A stretch of 64,000 nucleotides of DNA from Burkholderia cenocepacia (GTDB lineage: Bacteria > Pseudomonadota > Gammaproteobacteria > Burkholderiales > Burkholderiaceae): contig NZ_UAQZ01000013.1 of NCBI RefSeq assembly GCF_900446215.1, positions 682,001 to 746,000 on the forward strand. The letters are read 5' to 3'. Below the pieces are notes generated by a model. That model had not been told where the DNA came from and did not search any database. It saw only the letters and a list, made by a program, of their open reading frames with translations. Each line of letters opens with the position of its first letter. Within the stretch, counting starts at the first letter, position 1. Made by a program: the position numbers and the translations under genes. Shown one piece after another: positions 26,376 through 34,378 of this stretch.

Positions 26376-27374
26376 ATGGCCGTTTTCACCGCTGTTTCCG
26401 ACTCCGATCTCGCGCAATGGATGCGCCACTACGAACTGGGCGACGTGCTTGCGTTCCGCGGCATTCCGTCCGGTATCGAAAACAGCAATTTCTTCCTGAC
26501 GACGACGCGCGGCGAATACGTCCTCACGATCTTCGAAAAGCTGACGGCGCAGCAGCTGCCGTTCTACCTCGACCTGATGCGCCATCTGGCCGCCCACGGC
26601 GTGCCGGTCCCGGACCCGATCCCGCGTGACGACGGCGCGCTGTTCGGCGAACTGCACGGCAAGCCGGCCGCGATCGTCACGAAGCTCGACGGCGCGGCCG
26701 AACTCGCGCCGGGGGTCGAACACTGCATCGAGGTCGGACAGATGCTCGCGCGCCTGCACCTCGCGGGCCGCGACTATCCGCGCAGCCAGCCGAACCTGCG
26801 CAGCCTGCCGTGGTGGCAAGAGAACGTACCGGCCATCGTGCCGTTCATCACGGACGCGCAACGCACGCTGCTCGAAGGCGAGCTCGCCCACCAGGCCGGC
26901 TTCTTCGCGTCGGACGACTATGCGGCGCTGCCGGCCGGGCCGTGCCATTGCGACCTGTTCCGCGACAACGTGCTGTTCGCGCACGCGGCGCCCGGCACCG
27001 GTCACGACGTACGCCTCGGCGGCTTCTTCGACTTCTACTTCGCGGGCTGCGACAAGTGGCTGTTCGATGTCGCGGTGACCGTCAACGACTGGTGCGTCGA
27101 CCTCGCGACCGGCGTGCTCGACGTCGCGCGCGCCGATGCGCTGCTGCGCGCGTACCAGACCGTCCGGCCGTTCACGGCCGAGGAACGTCGCCACTGGAGC
27201 GACATGCTGCGCGCCGGTGCGTACCGCTTCTGGGTGTCGCGCCTGTACGATTTCTACCTGCCGCGCGCGGCCGAGATGCTCAAGCCGCACGACCCCGGCC
27301 ATTTCGAACGCATCCTGCGCGAGCGTATCGCGCATACGCCCGCGCTACCCGAGATCCAAACCGCATGCAACTGA
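26376..27374 (+). CDS. thrB: Homoserine kinase (APH-fold, ThrB2 type)
   Basis: 332 residues. Phosphorylates homoserine on the way to threonine. It belongs to the choline/aminoglycoside-kinase fold family rather than the GHMP family of E. coli ThrB. Evidence is the N-terminal GIENSNFFL, the catalytic loop [12 protein letters not shown] (Brenner His-x-Asp) and the following GFFDFYFAG that binds metal. No strong ribosome-binding site precedes the ATG at 26376. Its last codons overlap the start of the next gene by 10 bases. Confidence 0.94.
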
Positions 27375-28174
27375 TCGAAGTGCCCGCGAAAACGGGCTAT
27401 GTCTGGTTCCGTCAAGGCATCTGGCTGTTCCGCCGGAATCCGCTCGCGTTCATCACGCTGTTCTTCACGTACCTGCTCGCCATCACGCTGGTGTCGATGG
27501 TGCCGGTGATCGGCTCCGCGCTGCCGCTGGTGTTCATTCCCGGCATCGCGGTCGGCTTCATGGCCGCGTGCCGCGACACCGTGGCCGGCAAGACCGTGAT
27601 GCCGACGATCCTCGTCGACGGCTTTCGCTCGTACGGCACCGTCGCGACCCAGCGGCTGCTCGCGCTCGGCGTGATCTACGTCGCGTCGATGGTGCTGGTG
27701 TTCGCCGCTTCGTCGTTCGTGGACGGCGGCGCGCTGTTCCACGTGATGATGGGCGCGGCCGACGAAGCGAACACGACGCCCGAGACGCTCGCCGCGCAAG
27801 GCACGCTCGGCGCGCTGTTCTTCGCGACGCTGCTCTATCTGCCGGTCGCGATGCTGTTCTGGTTCGCGCCGGTGCTGGTCGCATGGCATGACGTCCCGCC
27901 CGCGAAGGCGCTGTTCTTCAGCGTCGTCAGCTGCTGGCGCAATCGCGGCGCGTTCGTCGTATACGGCGTGCTGTGGTTCGCCGTCGCGCTCGGCACGTCG
28001 CTCGCGCTGTCGCTGCTGCTGCAGGCGCTCGGCGCCGGCGCGTATGCGCTGACGATCATGATGCCGGTGACGATCATCATCGTCACGATGCTGTACTGCT
28101 CGTTCTACGCGACCTATCGCGGCTGCTTCGGCGTGCAGGAGCCGGGCGCGCCGACGACGATGTCCGGCCGCTGA
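27365..28174 (+). CDS. Multi-pass membrane protein, BPSS1780-like family
   Basis: 269 residues with about six hydrophobic segments: around residues 30-60 ([20 protein letters not shown]), 65-80, 100-120, 160-185, 205-230 and 235-260. The start [22 protein letters not shown] and the hydrophobic pattern match a membrane family common in Burkholderiales. Its role is not known. It overlaps thrB by 10 bases, so translation is probably coupled to thrB, although nothing in the protein suggests threonine metabolism. Confidence 0.85.
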
Positions 28175-28218
28175 ACCCGCTCTTTCGGCCGGCGCATGTC
28201 GGCCGCCGTCGCACTGTT

Positions 28219-28250
28219 TCGCGCCGGGTCGTCGCCCGGCGCGCTTCTTC
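28219..28250 (+). terminator. Probable terminator after the thrB operon
   Basis: GCGCCGGG / CCCGGCGC hairpin with a six-base loop, followed by a T-rich stretch (GCTTCTTCTGATCCCTTTT). Confidence 0.55.
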
Positions 28251-28318
28251 TGATCCCTTTTCGCGTCTCGCCTTCCTCCGGCCACCCCTGTTCAATCGAA
28301 TCTTTTGCGCGCAAAATA

Positions 28319-28332
28319 ATTTGCGTACAAAT
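28319..28332 (+). promoter_or_regulatory. Candidate OhrR operator upstream of ohrR
   Basis: ATTTG-CGTA-CAAAT is a perfect inverted repeat 30 bases before the ohrR ATG. MarR-family OhrR repressors bind AT-rich palindromes of this size at their own promoter. A related sequence recurs before ohr. Confidence 0.55.
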
Positions 28333-28362
28333 CGTTCGCGCATCCGCCGCGCTTCCCGAACC

Positions 28363-28815
28363 ATGGATCGCCTGCCCCCGCTGCCCCAGACGCTCGACGA
28401 GCAATTGTGCTTCGCGCTTTACGCGACTTCGCACGCGATGACGAAGGCGTACAAGCCGCTGCTCGACAAGCTGTCGCTAACCTATCCCCAATATCTCGCG
28501 ATGCTCGTGCTGTGGGAGCGCGACGACATGGCCGTGAAGGACATCGCCGCGCGGCTCGACCTCGATCCCGCCACGGTCACGCCGCTGCTGAAGCGGCTGG
28601 AAGCGCTCGGCTACGTCGAGCGCGCGCGCAGCGCGGCTGACGAACGCGTCGTCAACGTGCGTGTGACGTCGGCCGGCCGTGCGCTGAAGGATCGCGCGCG
28701 CTCGGTGCCCGCCGAGCTCTTTTGCGCGATGCAGCAAACGCCCGAATTCCTGATCCGGCTGCGCGCCGATCTCCAGCAGTTGCGCGACGCATTGTCGGCG
28801 GCCAACGAACGCTGA
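28363..28815 (+). CDS. ohrR: MarR-family peroxide-sensing repressor OhrR
   Basis: 150 residues, winged helix. The sensing cysteine lies in LDEQLCFALYATS (Cys16), the position used by OhrR to react with organic hydroperoxides. A second cysteine at residue 121 (AELFCAMQ) suggests a two-cysteine sensor that locks with a disulfide. The DNA-binding part contains LDLDPATVTPLLKRLEALGY and the DERVVNVR wing. It lies directly upstream of ohr in the same direction, the usual partnership. Candidate operators precede both genes. Confidence 0.92.
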   Translation: MDRLPPLPQTLDEQLCFALYATSHAMTKAYKPLLDKLSLTYPQYLAMLVLWERDDMAVKDIAARLDLDPATVTPLLKRLEALGYVERARSAADERVVNVRVTSAGRALKDRARSVPAELFCAMQQTPEFLIRLRADLQQLRDALSAANER

Positions 28816-28870
28816 CGCGCCAAGCGCAGACGACCTCGCCCGGCGCTGCCGGGTTTTTCTTCAAAATTTC

Positions 28871-28893
28871 ATTTGCACACTAATGATTTGTGC
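28871..28893 (+). promoter_or_regulatory. Candidate OhrR operator upstream of ohr
   Basis: ATTTGCACACTAAT shares ATTTGC..AC.AAT with the site before ohrR; it is followed by a GCACA ... TGTGC inverted repeat (28875-28893). It lies 77-99 bases before the ohr ATG. Confidence 0.45.
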
Positions 28894-28969
28894 TCTATAT
28901 TTCACTCGTGGCCGGCGACACCCGTCTGACCGGACCGCTTTTCTCCCTCTTCCCGACAAGAGCTGCACG

Positions 28970-29389
28970 ATGAACATTCTGTACAAGACCAGCGCCACGA
29001 GCACGGGCGGCCGCGACGGCCGCGCGGTATCCGCCGACCACAAGCTGGAAGTGAAGCTGGCCGCGCCGCGCGAACTCGGCGGCACGGGCGCGGAAGGCAC
29101 GAATCCGGAGCAACTGTTTGCCGCAGGTTACTCGGCCTGTTTCCTGAGTGCGATGAAATTCGTCGCGGGCCAGAACAAGCAGACACTGCCGGCCGATACG
29201 CAGGTCACGGCGGAAGTGGGCATCGGCCCGAACGACGCTGGCGGCTTCGGGCTCGACATCGAACTGCGCGTGTCGCTGCCGGGGCTCGACAAGGCCGACG
29301 CGCAGGCGCTGGTCGACAAGGCGCACCACGTGTGCCCGTACTCGAACGCCACGCGCAACAACGTGCCGGTGCGCCTGGCGGTCGTCTGA
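28970..29389 (+). CDS. ohr: Organic hydroperoxide resistance protein, Ohr/OsmC family
   Basis: 139 residues. Thiol peroxidase that reduces organic hydroperoxides with lipoylated partners. The reactive cysteines are in AAGYSACFLSAMKF (about residue 60) and HHVCPYSNATR (about 124), and the family start MNILYKTSATSTGGRDG is intact. The ATG at 28970 is chosen on homology. Partner of ohrR, and followed by a strong terminator. Confidence 0.95.
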   Translation: MNILYKTSATSTGGRDGRAVSADHKLEVKLAAPRELGGTGAEGTNPEQLFAAGYSACFLSAMKFVAGQNKQTLPADTQVTAEVGIGPNDAGGFGLDIELRVSLPGLDKADAQALVDKAHHVCPYSNATRNNVPVRLAVV

Positions 29390-29412
29390 CGCGACGCAGG
29401 GCCAGGAAAAAT

Positions 29413-29455
29413 ACAAAAAGGGCGCGTGCGGCACATGCCGCACGCGCCCTTTTGC
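29413..29455. terminator. Bidirectional terminator between ohr and DUF3563
   Basis: AAAAAGGGCGCGTGCGGC / GCCGCACGCGCCCTTTT with loop AT, between convergent genes. Confidence 0.9.
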
Positions 29456-29498
29456 GCGATTCGTCGAAATGGCGGGCCGCCAGGCCCGCGTGCGCCGC

Positions 29499-29675
29499 TT
29501 AGCGCGCGCCGATCGAATACGGGCGGTTCAGCGCCGCGTCGCGATCGATCTTGCGCATGCGGAATTCGAGGTCGTAGATGTCGGTGGCTTCGGCCAGGTA
29601 CGCGTCGGTGCGCTCTTTCGCGGCCTTTTCAGCGTTCTTGGTCAGCATCAGGAAGAGGTGGCTCAGCAGGTACAT
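29499..29675 (-). CDS. Small DUF3563-family protein
   Basis: 58 residues, too short for most gene finders. It begins MYLLSHLFLMLTKNAEK and ends NRPYSIGAR. A hydrophobic first third is followed by a charged helix (EATDIYDLEFRMRKIDRD). This matches DUF3563, a small family of Burkholderia and relatives with no known function; the helix recalls YjiS-like small proteins. GAG is the only weak ribosome-binding signal. Directly upstream lies a 15-bp inverted repeat enclosing a consensus -10 box, implying tight regulation. Confidence 0.85.
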   Translation of the reverse strand: MYLLSHLFLMLTKNAEKAAKERTDAYLAEATDIYDLEFRMRKIDRDAALNRPYSIGAR

Positions 29676-29702
29676 GTTCGATCTCGCTATTCAAAGGTTC
29701 TG

Positions 29703-29740
29703 GACTAGGGTTTTCCCGAATTATAGGGAAAACCCTAGTC
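29703..29740 (-). promoter_or_regulatory. Promoter palindrome of the DUF3563 gene
   Basis: GACTAGGGTTTTCCC and GGGAAAACCCTAGTC form a perfect 15-bp inverted repeat around an 8-base centre. On the minus strand the centre contains TATAAT (29725-29720), correctly placed to start a transcript about 35-40 bases before the DUF3563 ATG. A regulator bound to both arms would cover the -10. As a terminator it is unconvincing because no T-run follows on the minus strand. Confidence 0.7.
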
Positions 29741-29755
29741 TTTGACCAGCGTCGA

Positions 29756-30865
29756 TCAAACGATGCGTCGTTCGGTCGCCACAGTGCGCTGATTGGCTTC
29801 GAAAAAGGCCCAGATCATCGCGCTTGCGTCGGGGCCGACTGCCGCATGAAACGGCACGGCTTCGTCGCCGCCGGCCCATGCGTGATCGAGCCCTTTCACA
29901 TGGCACAGCCGCACCACCGGCTCGCCGTCGCGGCACACATCGGTGATCTGGGCGCCCGTTTCGCGCGTCTCGACCCGTTCGCCGCCGCGCAGCGCGCCGC
30001 GGCTGTCGGCGAGCCCGTTCAGACGCATGAACTGCACGGTCAGTTGATCGGCATTCTTCGGCGCGACGACATGATCGCCGTCGCCCTGGACGATCAGCGC
30101 GGGCATGCCCGGATACGCGCCGCCCTCGACCAGCGCATCGACCGCCGCGGCCGGGTTTTGCCGCAGGCCGCGCCGCATCACGTCCATCGCGGTGATGCCG
30201 GAATTCGCCTCGCCCAGCGCCGGCCCCGAGTGCAATGCGACCGCCGCGAAACGGTCCGGATGGTGCAGTGCAAGAAGCGACGCCAGACCGGCGCCGGCCG
30301 ACAGCCCCGCCACGTAGACGCGCGACGCGTCGAAGCCGTGTTCGTCGACCAGCGCGTCGACCAGCGACACCACCGCATTCGCCTCGCCGCGCCCCGCGCG
30401 GTCGGTGTCCTCATACCAGTGCCAGCAGCCGTGCGCGTGCGCGCGCAGCGACTGTTCCGGATACAGCACCGCGAAGCCGTGCTTGTCGGCCAGCAGGTTC
30501 ATCCGCGTGCCCTGCGCGAATTCGTCGACCGACTGCTGGCAACCGTGCAGCATCACGACGAGCGGCATCGCGCCGCGTCGGCGGCCGGGCGGCACGTAGA
30601 GCCCGTACGCGAGATTCTGGACGAGGCGGCCGAGCGCGGGCGCCATCGGATGCTCGCCGCGCGTCCATTCGCCCGCAGCCCACGCGGCCGCGCGCGGCCG
30701 CACGCGCGATTCGCGTGGCGGGGACAGATCGGATACGGCGGAAGAGGTGGCGGCCTCGAGTGCGTCGCGTGTGATGCGCTGCGCATCGCGTGCCGCGCGC
30801 TTGGCGGCCGGAGACAGCATGCGTTTCATGCCGCCCAGCCATACCTTGGTCAGACTTTTGGTCAT
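29756..30865 (-). CDS. PHB depolymerase-family esterase
   Basis: 369 residues, alpha/beta-hydrolase fold. Key pieces are MPLVVMLHGCQQSVDEFAQ (oxyanion-hole region), the nucleophile elbow VAGLSAGAGLA, a probable Asp in IVQGDGDHVV and the His in GLDHAWAGG. This is the LpqC/PHB-depolymerase esterase family, found with polyhydroxyalkanoate and feruloyl-ester activities. No signal peptide is evident; the N-terminal 60 residues are basic and weakly conserved. The substrate is open. Single gene, upstream of DUF3563 in the same direction. Confidence 0.85.
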   Translation of the reverse strand: MTKSLTKVWLGGMKRMLSPAAKRAARDAQRITRDALEAATSSAVSDLSPPRESRVRPRAAAWAAGEWTRGEHPMAPALGRLVQNLAYGLYVPPGRRRGAMPLVVMLHGCQQSVDEFAQGTRMNLLADKHGFAVLYPEQSLRAHAHGCWHWYEDTDRAGRGEANAVVSLVDALVDEHGFDASRVYVAGLSAGAGLASLLALHHPDRFAAVALHSGPALGEANSGITAMDVMRRGLRQNPAAAVDALVEGGAYPGMPALIVQGDGDHVVAPKNADQLTVQFMRLNGLADSRGALRGGERVETRETGAQITDVCRDGEPVVRLCHVKGLDHAWAGGDEAVPFHAAVGPDASAMIWAFFEANQRTVATERRIV

Positions 30866-31119
30866 CGATCGGGCTCGCAGTCAGGAAAAATAGGGGCGCC
30901 ATGAAGGCACCACAACGGGTGCATCGTTCGACTTTGTGCAATGCACCATAACATTGTTTCTGGGATTTTTCCTGCGCGCCGATAGTTCCCGGCGGCGCAA
31001 AAAACGGGCCTCATGCGGACGCGGCGCTATACTGGGGTTTCGCCGCTTGTATCCGTTGTAGTCGTTCTTCCCGGCTCGCGCGTTGATTTAAGCATCCTCC
31101 CCGCCTTCGTTCGTCTCCG

Positions 31120-31818
31120 ATGTTCGACCTGTCCTCTCACCTGTGGATCACGATCACCGCGTTCGGCGGCGCCGGCCTGACCTTGCCGCTCGCGATCACG
31201 ATTGCCGTCTGGCTCGCGCTCGGCTACTCGTGGCAGCGCGCGGCCGCATGGCTCGGCGTGCTCGCGGCCGCGATCGGCGTGGTGGCGCTCACCAAGATCG
31301 CGTTCCTCGGCTGGGGCATCGGCATTCGTGCGTGGGATTTCACCGGGTTCAGCGGCCATGCGATGCTGTCGACGTCGGTGTATCCGGTCGCGATTTTCCT
31401 TGCGCTGATCCGCACGCGCACGCCGGTGCGGATCGCCGGCATCGCGCTCGGCCTGGCGGCCGGCATCGCGGTGGGCGTGTCGCGCGTCGCGCTCGACGCG
31501 CATTCGCCGTCCGAATCGATCACCGGCTGCATCGTCGGCGCGATCGCCGCGCTCGCGTTCATCGCCGGCTCGTGGCGCGCGGTGCCGCACCGCTGGTCGG
31601 TGCCCGCGGTCGTCGCGAGCCTCGCGCTCGTCACCGTGGCGCTGCACGGCATCACGGTGCCGTCGCATCGCTGGGTCACCAAGGTCGCGCTGCAACTGTC
31701 GGGCCACGAGCGCCCGTTCGTCCGCGCGCGCTGGAAGGCCAACCCGAACTACCATCCCGCGTCGCAGCCGTCGTCGCTGCAGCGCACCGAATCGGCGCCG
31801 CGCACGCTTCACACGTGA
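31120..31818 (+). CDS. PAP2-family membrane phosphatase
   Basis: 232 residues with about six membrane segments. The phosphatidic-acid-phosphatase signature is partly visible: FSGHAMLSTSVYP (motif 2) and SRVALDAHSPSESITG (motif 3, with its histidine). Motif 1 is reduced to LTKIAFLGWGIGI, so the usual KxxxxxxRP arginine-proline pair is not obvious. The substrate is probably a lipid phosphate or undecaprenyl pyrophosphate. No partner gene nearby; modA follows 137 bases downstream after a separate control region. Confidence 0.82.
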   Translation: MFDLSSHLWITITAFGGAGLTLPLAITIAVWLALGYSWQRAAAWLGVLAAAIGVVALTKIAFLGWGIGIRAWDFTGFSGHAMLSTSVYPVAIFLALIRTRTPVRIAGIALGLAAGIAVGVSRVALDAHSPSESITGCIVGAIAALAFIAGSWRAVPHRWSVPAVVASLALVTVALHGITVPSHRWVTKVALQLSGHERPFVRARWKANPNYHPASQPSSLQRTESAPRTLHT

Positions 31819-31897
31819 CCGGCGGCCCGGCCGTCACGCCCGCCCCTTTTCACGTCTGACCATTTCATGCGCACCGTCGCATGAACAGTATGTCGAG

Positions 31898-31921
31898 CGT
31901 TATAACCCGCCCTATATTACG
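31898..31921 (+). promoter_or_regulatory. Candidate ModE box upstream of modA
   Basis: CGTTATA ... CTATATTACG: two AT-rich half-sites arranged like the ModE consensus (CGTTATATA-N-TATATAACG), 35 bases before the modA ATG. A modE gene lies in the same cluster. Confidence 0.65.
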
Positions 31922-31955
31922 ATTACGGTTTCCACCCATTCGAAACGAATCCACC

Positions 31956-32750
31956 ATGCGCTCAACCGTCCGTCCGCTTCGCCGCACCCTGCTTCGCCTG
32001 CTGCCGATCGCCACGCTTGCCGCCGGGTTCGCGTTCAGCGCGCCCGCTTCCGCCGCCGACGAACTGGTCGTGTCAGCCGCCGCCAGCCTGACGAACGCAT
32101 TCAAGGCCGTCGGCGACGCGTACGAGAAGCAGCATCCGGACACCAAGGTGCTGTTCAACTTCGGCGCATCGGACGTGCTGATGCAGCAGATCGCCAAGGG
32201 CGCGCCGGCCGACGTGTTCGCGTCGGCCGACCAGAAGGCGATGGATCGCGCGGTGAACGAAAAGGTGATCGTGCCCGGCACGCGCCGCGATTTCGCGGCG
32301 AACTCGCTGGTGCTGATCGTGCCGGCGGACAGCCACGCGGCCGCGCCGACGTCGCTGAACGACCTGACCGCGCCCGGCGTGAAACGCATCGCGTACGGCG
32401 ACCCGGCCTCGGTGCCGGTCGGCCGCTACACCGAGGGCGCGCTGCGCGCGGCCGGCGTGTGGGATGCGGTCAGCGCGAAGGGCGTGCTGGCCGCCAACGT
32501 GCGCCAGAGCCTCGACTACGTCGCCCGCGGCGAGGTCGACGCGGGCTTCGTGTTCGGCACCGACGCCGCGATCATGCCGGGCCGCGTGAAGGTCGCGCTG
32601 ACGGTGCCGACCCGGACGGCCATCACCTACCCGATCGCCGTGGTCAAGGACAGCCGCCACGCCGCGCAGGCGCAGTCGTTCATCGATTTCGTCGCGTCGT
32701 CCCAGGGCCAGGCCGTGCTGTCGACGTTCGGCTTCAAGCCCGCCAAGTGA
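31956..32750 (+). CDS. modA: Molybdate ABC transporter, periplasmic binding protein
   Basis: 264 residues from MRSTVRPLRRT. The signal peptide ends SAPASAADE. The mature protein has the ModA motifs VSAAASLTNAFKAVG, FNFGASDVLMQQIAKGAPADVF and DVVSA-like QSLDYVARGEVDAGFVF. It captures molybdate or tungstate in the periplasm. First gene of modABC; modB follows 10 bases downstream. An open frame upstream would add 25 residues, but the signal peptide is best formed from 31956. Confidence 0.95.
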   Translation: MRSTVRPLRRTLLRLLPIATLAAGFAFSAPASAADELVVSAAASLTNAFKAVGDAYEKQHPDTKVLFNFGASDVLMQQIAKGAPADVFASADQKAMDRAVNEKVIVPGTRRDFAANSLVLIVPADSHAAAPTSLNDLTAPGVKRIAYGDPASVPVGRYTEGALRAAGVWDAVSAKGVLAANVRQSLDYVARGEVDAGFVFGTDAAIMPGRVKVALTVPTRTAITYPIAVVKDSRHAAQAQSFIDFVASSQGQAVLSTFGFKPAK

Positions 32751-32760
32751 GCGACTCGCG

Positions 32761-33438
32761 ATGCAAGACGCCTGGGTCCCGCTGCTGCTGTCACTGAAGG
32801 TCGCCGGCTGGGCGACCGCGCTCGACATCGTGCTCGGCGTCGCGGCCGCGTTCGTGCTCGCGCGCTGGCGCTCGCCGTTGCGCGACGTCGTCGACTCCGT
32901 GCTGACGCTGCCGCTCGTGCTGCCGCCGACGGTGCTGGGCTATTACCTGCTCGTGCTGCTCGGCCGGCGCGGCGTGTTCGGCGCGTGGCTCGACACGCTC
33001 GGCATCGAGCTGGTGTTCACATGGCAAGGTGCGGTGATCGCGTCGATGGTCGTCGCGTTTCCGCTGATCCTGAAATCGGCGCGCGCGGCGTTCGAAGGCG
33101 TCGACCCGCATCTCGAGCGCGCCGCGCGCACGCTCGGGCTCGGCGAAGTCGCGGTGTTCTTCCGCGTGACGCTGCCGCTCGCCACGCGCGGGATTCTCGC
33201 GGGCGCGCTGCTCGCGTTCGCGCGCGCGCTCGGCGAATTCGGCGCGACGCTGATGATCGCGGGCAACCTGCCCGGCCGCACGCAGACGCTGTCGGTCGCG
33301 ATCTACGCGGCCGTGCAGGCCGGCGACGACAACACGGCCAATTTCCTCGTGCTGGTGACGTCGATCACCTGCGTGCTCGTGCTGCTCGCGACCGGCTGGC
33401 TCGTGCCGTCGCGCGCCCGGCGGAGCCAGCTGACATGA
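32761..33438 (+). CDS. modB: Molybdate ABC transporter permease
   Basis: 225 residues, five membrane segments, with the permease coupling loop EGVDPHLERAARTLGLGEVAVFFRVTLPLA (EAA motif) and LPLVLPPTVLGYYLLVLLG typical of ModB. It forms the membrane channel of the molybdate importer. It sits between modA and modC; the 64-base spacer before modC holds no other gene. Confidence 0.95.
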   Translation: MQDAWVPLLLSLKVAGWATALDIVLGVAAAFVLARWRSPLRDVVDSVLTLPLVLPPTVLGYYLLVLLGRRGVFGAWLDTLGIELVFTWQGAVIASMVVAFPLILKSARAAFEGVDPHLERAARTLGLGEVAVFFRVTLPLATRGILAGALLAFARALGEFGATLMIAGNLPGRTQTLSVAIYAAVQAGDDNTANFLVLVTSITCVLVLLATGWLVPSRARRSQLT

Positions 33439-33502
33439 CGCACCTGTTCCATCCGTATCGCCGGCGCCGTCCGGCTAGCGGCCTGCCGCGGCGGAGGCCC
33501 GC

Positions 33503-34204
33503 ATGAGCCTCGTCGTCGACATCCGCAAGACCTACGCGAACGCCGAGCGGCGCTTCACGCTCGACATGTCGTTCACCGCGACGACGCAGCGCGTCGTGCT
33601 GTTCGGACCGTCGGGCGCGGGCAAGAGCATGACGCTGCAGGCGATCGCCGGGCTGCTGACGCCCGACGCGGGCACGATCACGCTGAACGGCGAGCCGCTG
33701 TTCGACGCCGCGCGCCGCATCGACGTGCCGACCCGCGAACGCCGGGTCGCGTACCTGTTCCAGGACTACGCGCTGTTCCCGCATCTGAACGTGCGGCAGA
33801 ACATCGCGTTCGGGCTCACGTCCGGGCTGCGCAACCCGCGCGCGAAGACGGTGCCGCCGGAGGTCGCGTACTGGCTGCGCGCGTTCGACCTCGAAGCGCT
33901 CGCGGGGCAATATCCGTCGCAGTTGTCAGGCGGGCAGAAGCAGCGCGTGGCGCTCGCGCGTGCGCTGGTCGCGCAGCCGCGCATCCTGCTGCTCGACGAA
34001 CCGTTCGCGGCGCTCGACGGCGCGATGCGCCAGCGCATGCGCCACGAGCTCGCCGAACTGCAGGCGCGGCTCGACATCCCGATGGTGCTGATCTCCCACG
34101 ACCCCGACGACGTCGCCGCGTTCGGCGACCAGGTCGTGCAGTTGAGCGAAGGACGCGTGCAGGCGAGCCCGCCGCACGCCGAGTGGCCGACGCGCGTCAC
34201 CTGA
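33503..34204 (+). CDS. modC: Molybdate ABC transporter ATP-binding protein, short form
   Basis: 233 residues. The ABC ATPase is complete: Walker A GPSGAGKS, Q-loop FQDYALFPHLNV, signature LSGGQKQR, Walker B LLLDEPFAALD and H-loop LISHDPDDV. It stops soon after, where E. coli-type ModC proteins continue with a MOP/TOBE domain of about 120 residues. The molybdate-sensing regulatory domain is therefore absent here, leaving control to ModE. ATG preceded by GGCGGAGGCCCGC. It converges with modE. Confidence 0.93.
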   Translation: MSLVVDIRKTYANAERRFTLDMSFTATTQRVVLFGPSGAGKSMTLQAIAGLLTPDAGTITLNGEPLFDAARRIDVPTRERRVAYLFQDYALFPHLNVRQNIAFGLTSGLRNPRAKTVPPEVAYWLRAFDLEALAGQYPSQLSGGQKQRVALARALVAQPRILLLDEPFAALDGAMRQRMRHELAELQARLDIPMVLISHDPDDVAAFGDQVVQLSEGRVQASPPHAEWPTRVT

Positions 34205-34378
34205 ACGCGCGACGCCATGGTCGTGAGCGTGGCGCCGGTCGCCACGTTGGAGCCTGAGAGACGCCGCAGCGCGGCACATGCTGAAAGCGGACACGAAGCC
34301 GGTGCGATGCGGACGAACGCGGCACCGGCTTCGCGCCGTCACCGCACGCCGGCCCCGGGAGCCGCGCGGGCGGCCGGG

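Noticed and set aside
29703..29740. The palindrome before DUF3563 as a Rho-independent terminator of the esterase gene
   Set aside because: No T-run follows on the minus strand, and a consensus -10 sits in the loop, which favours a promoter/operator reading.
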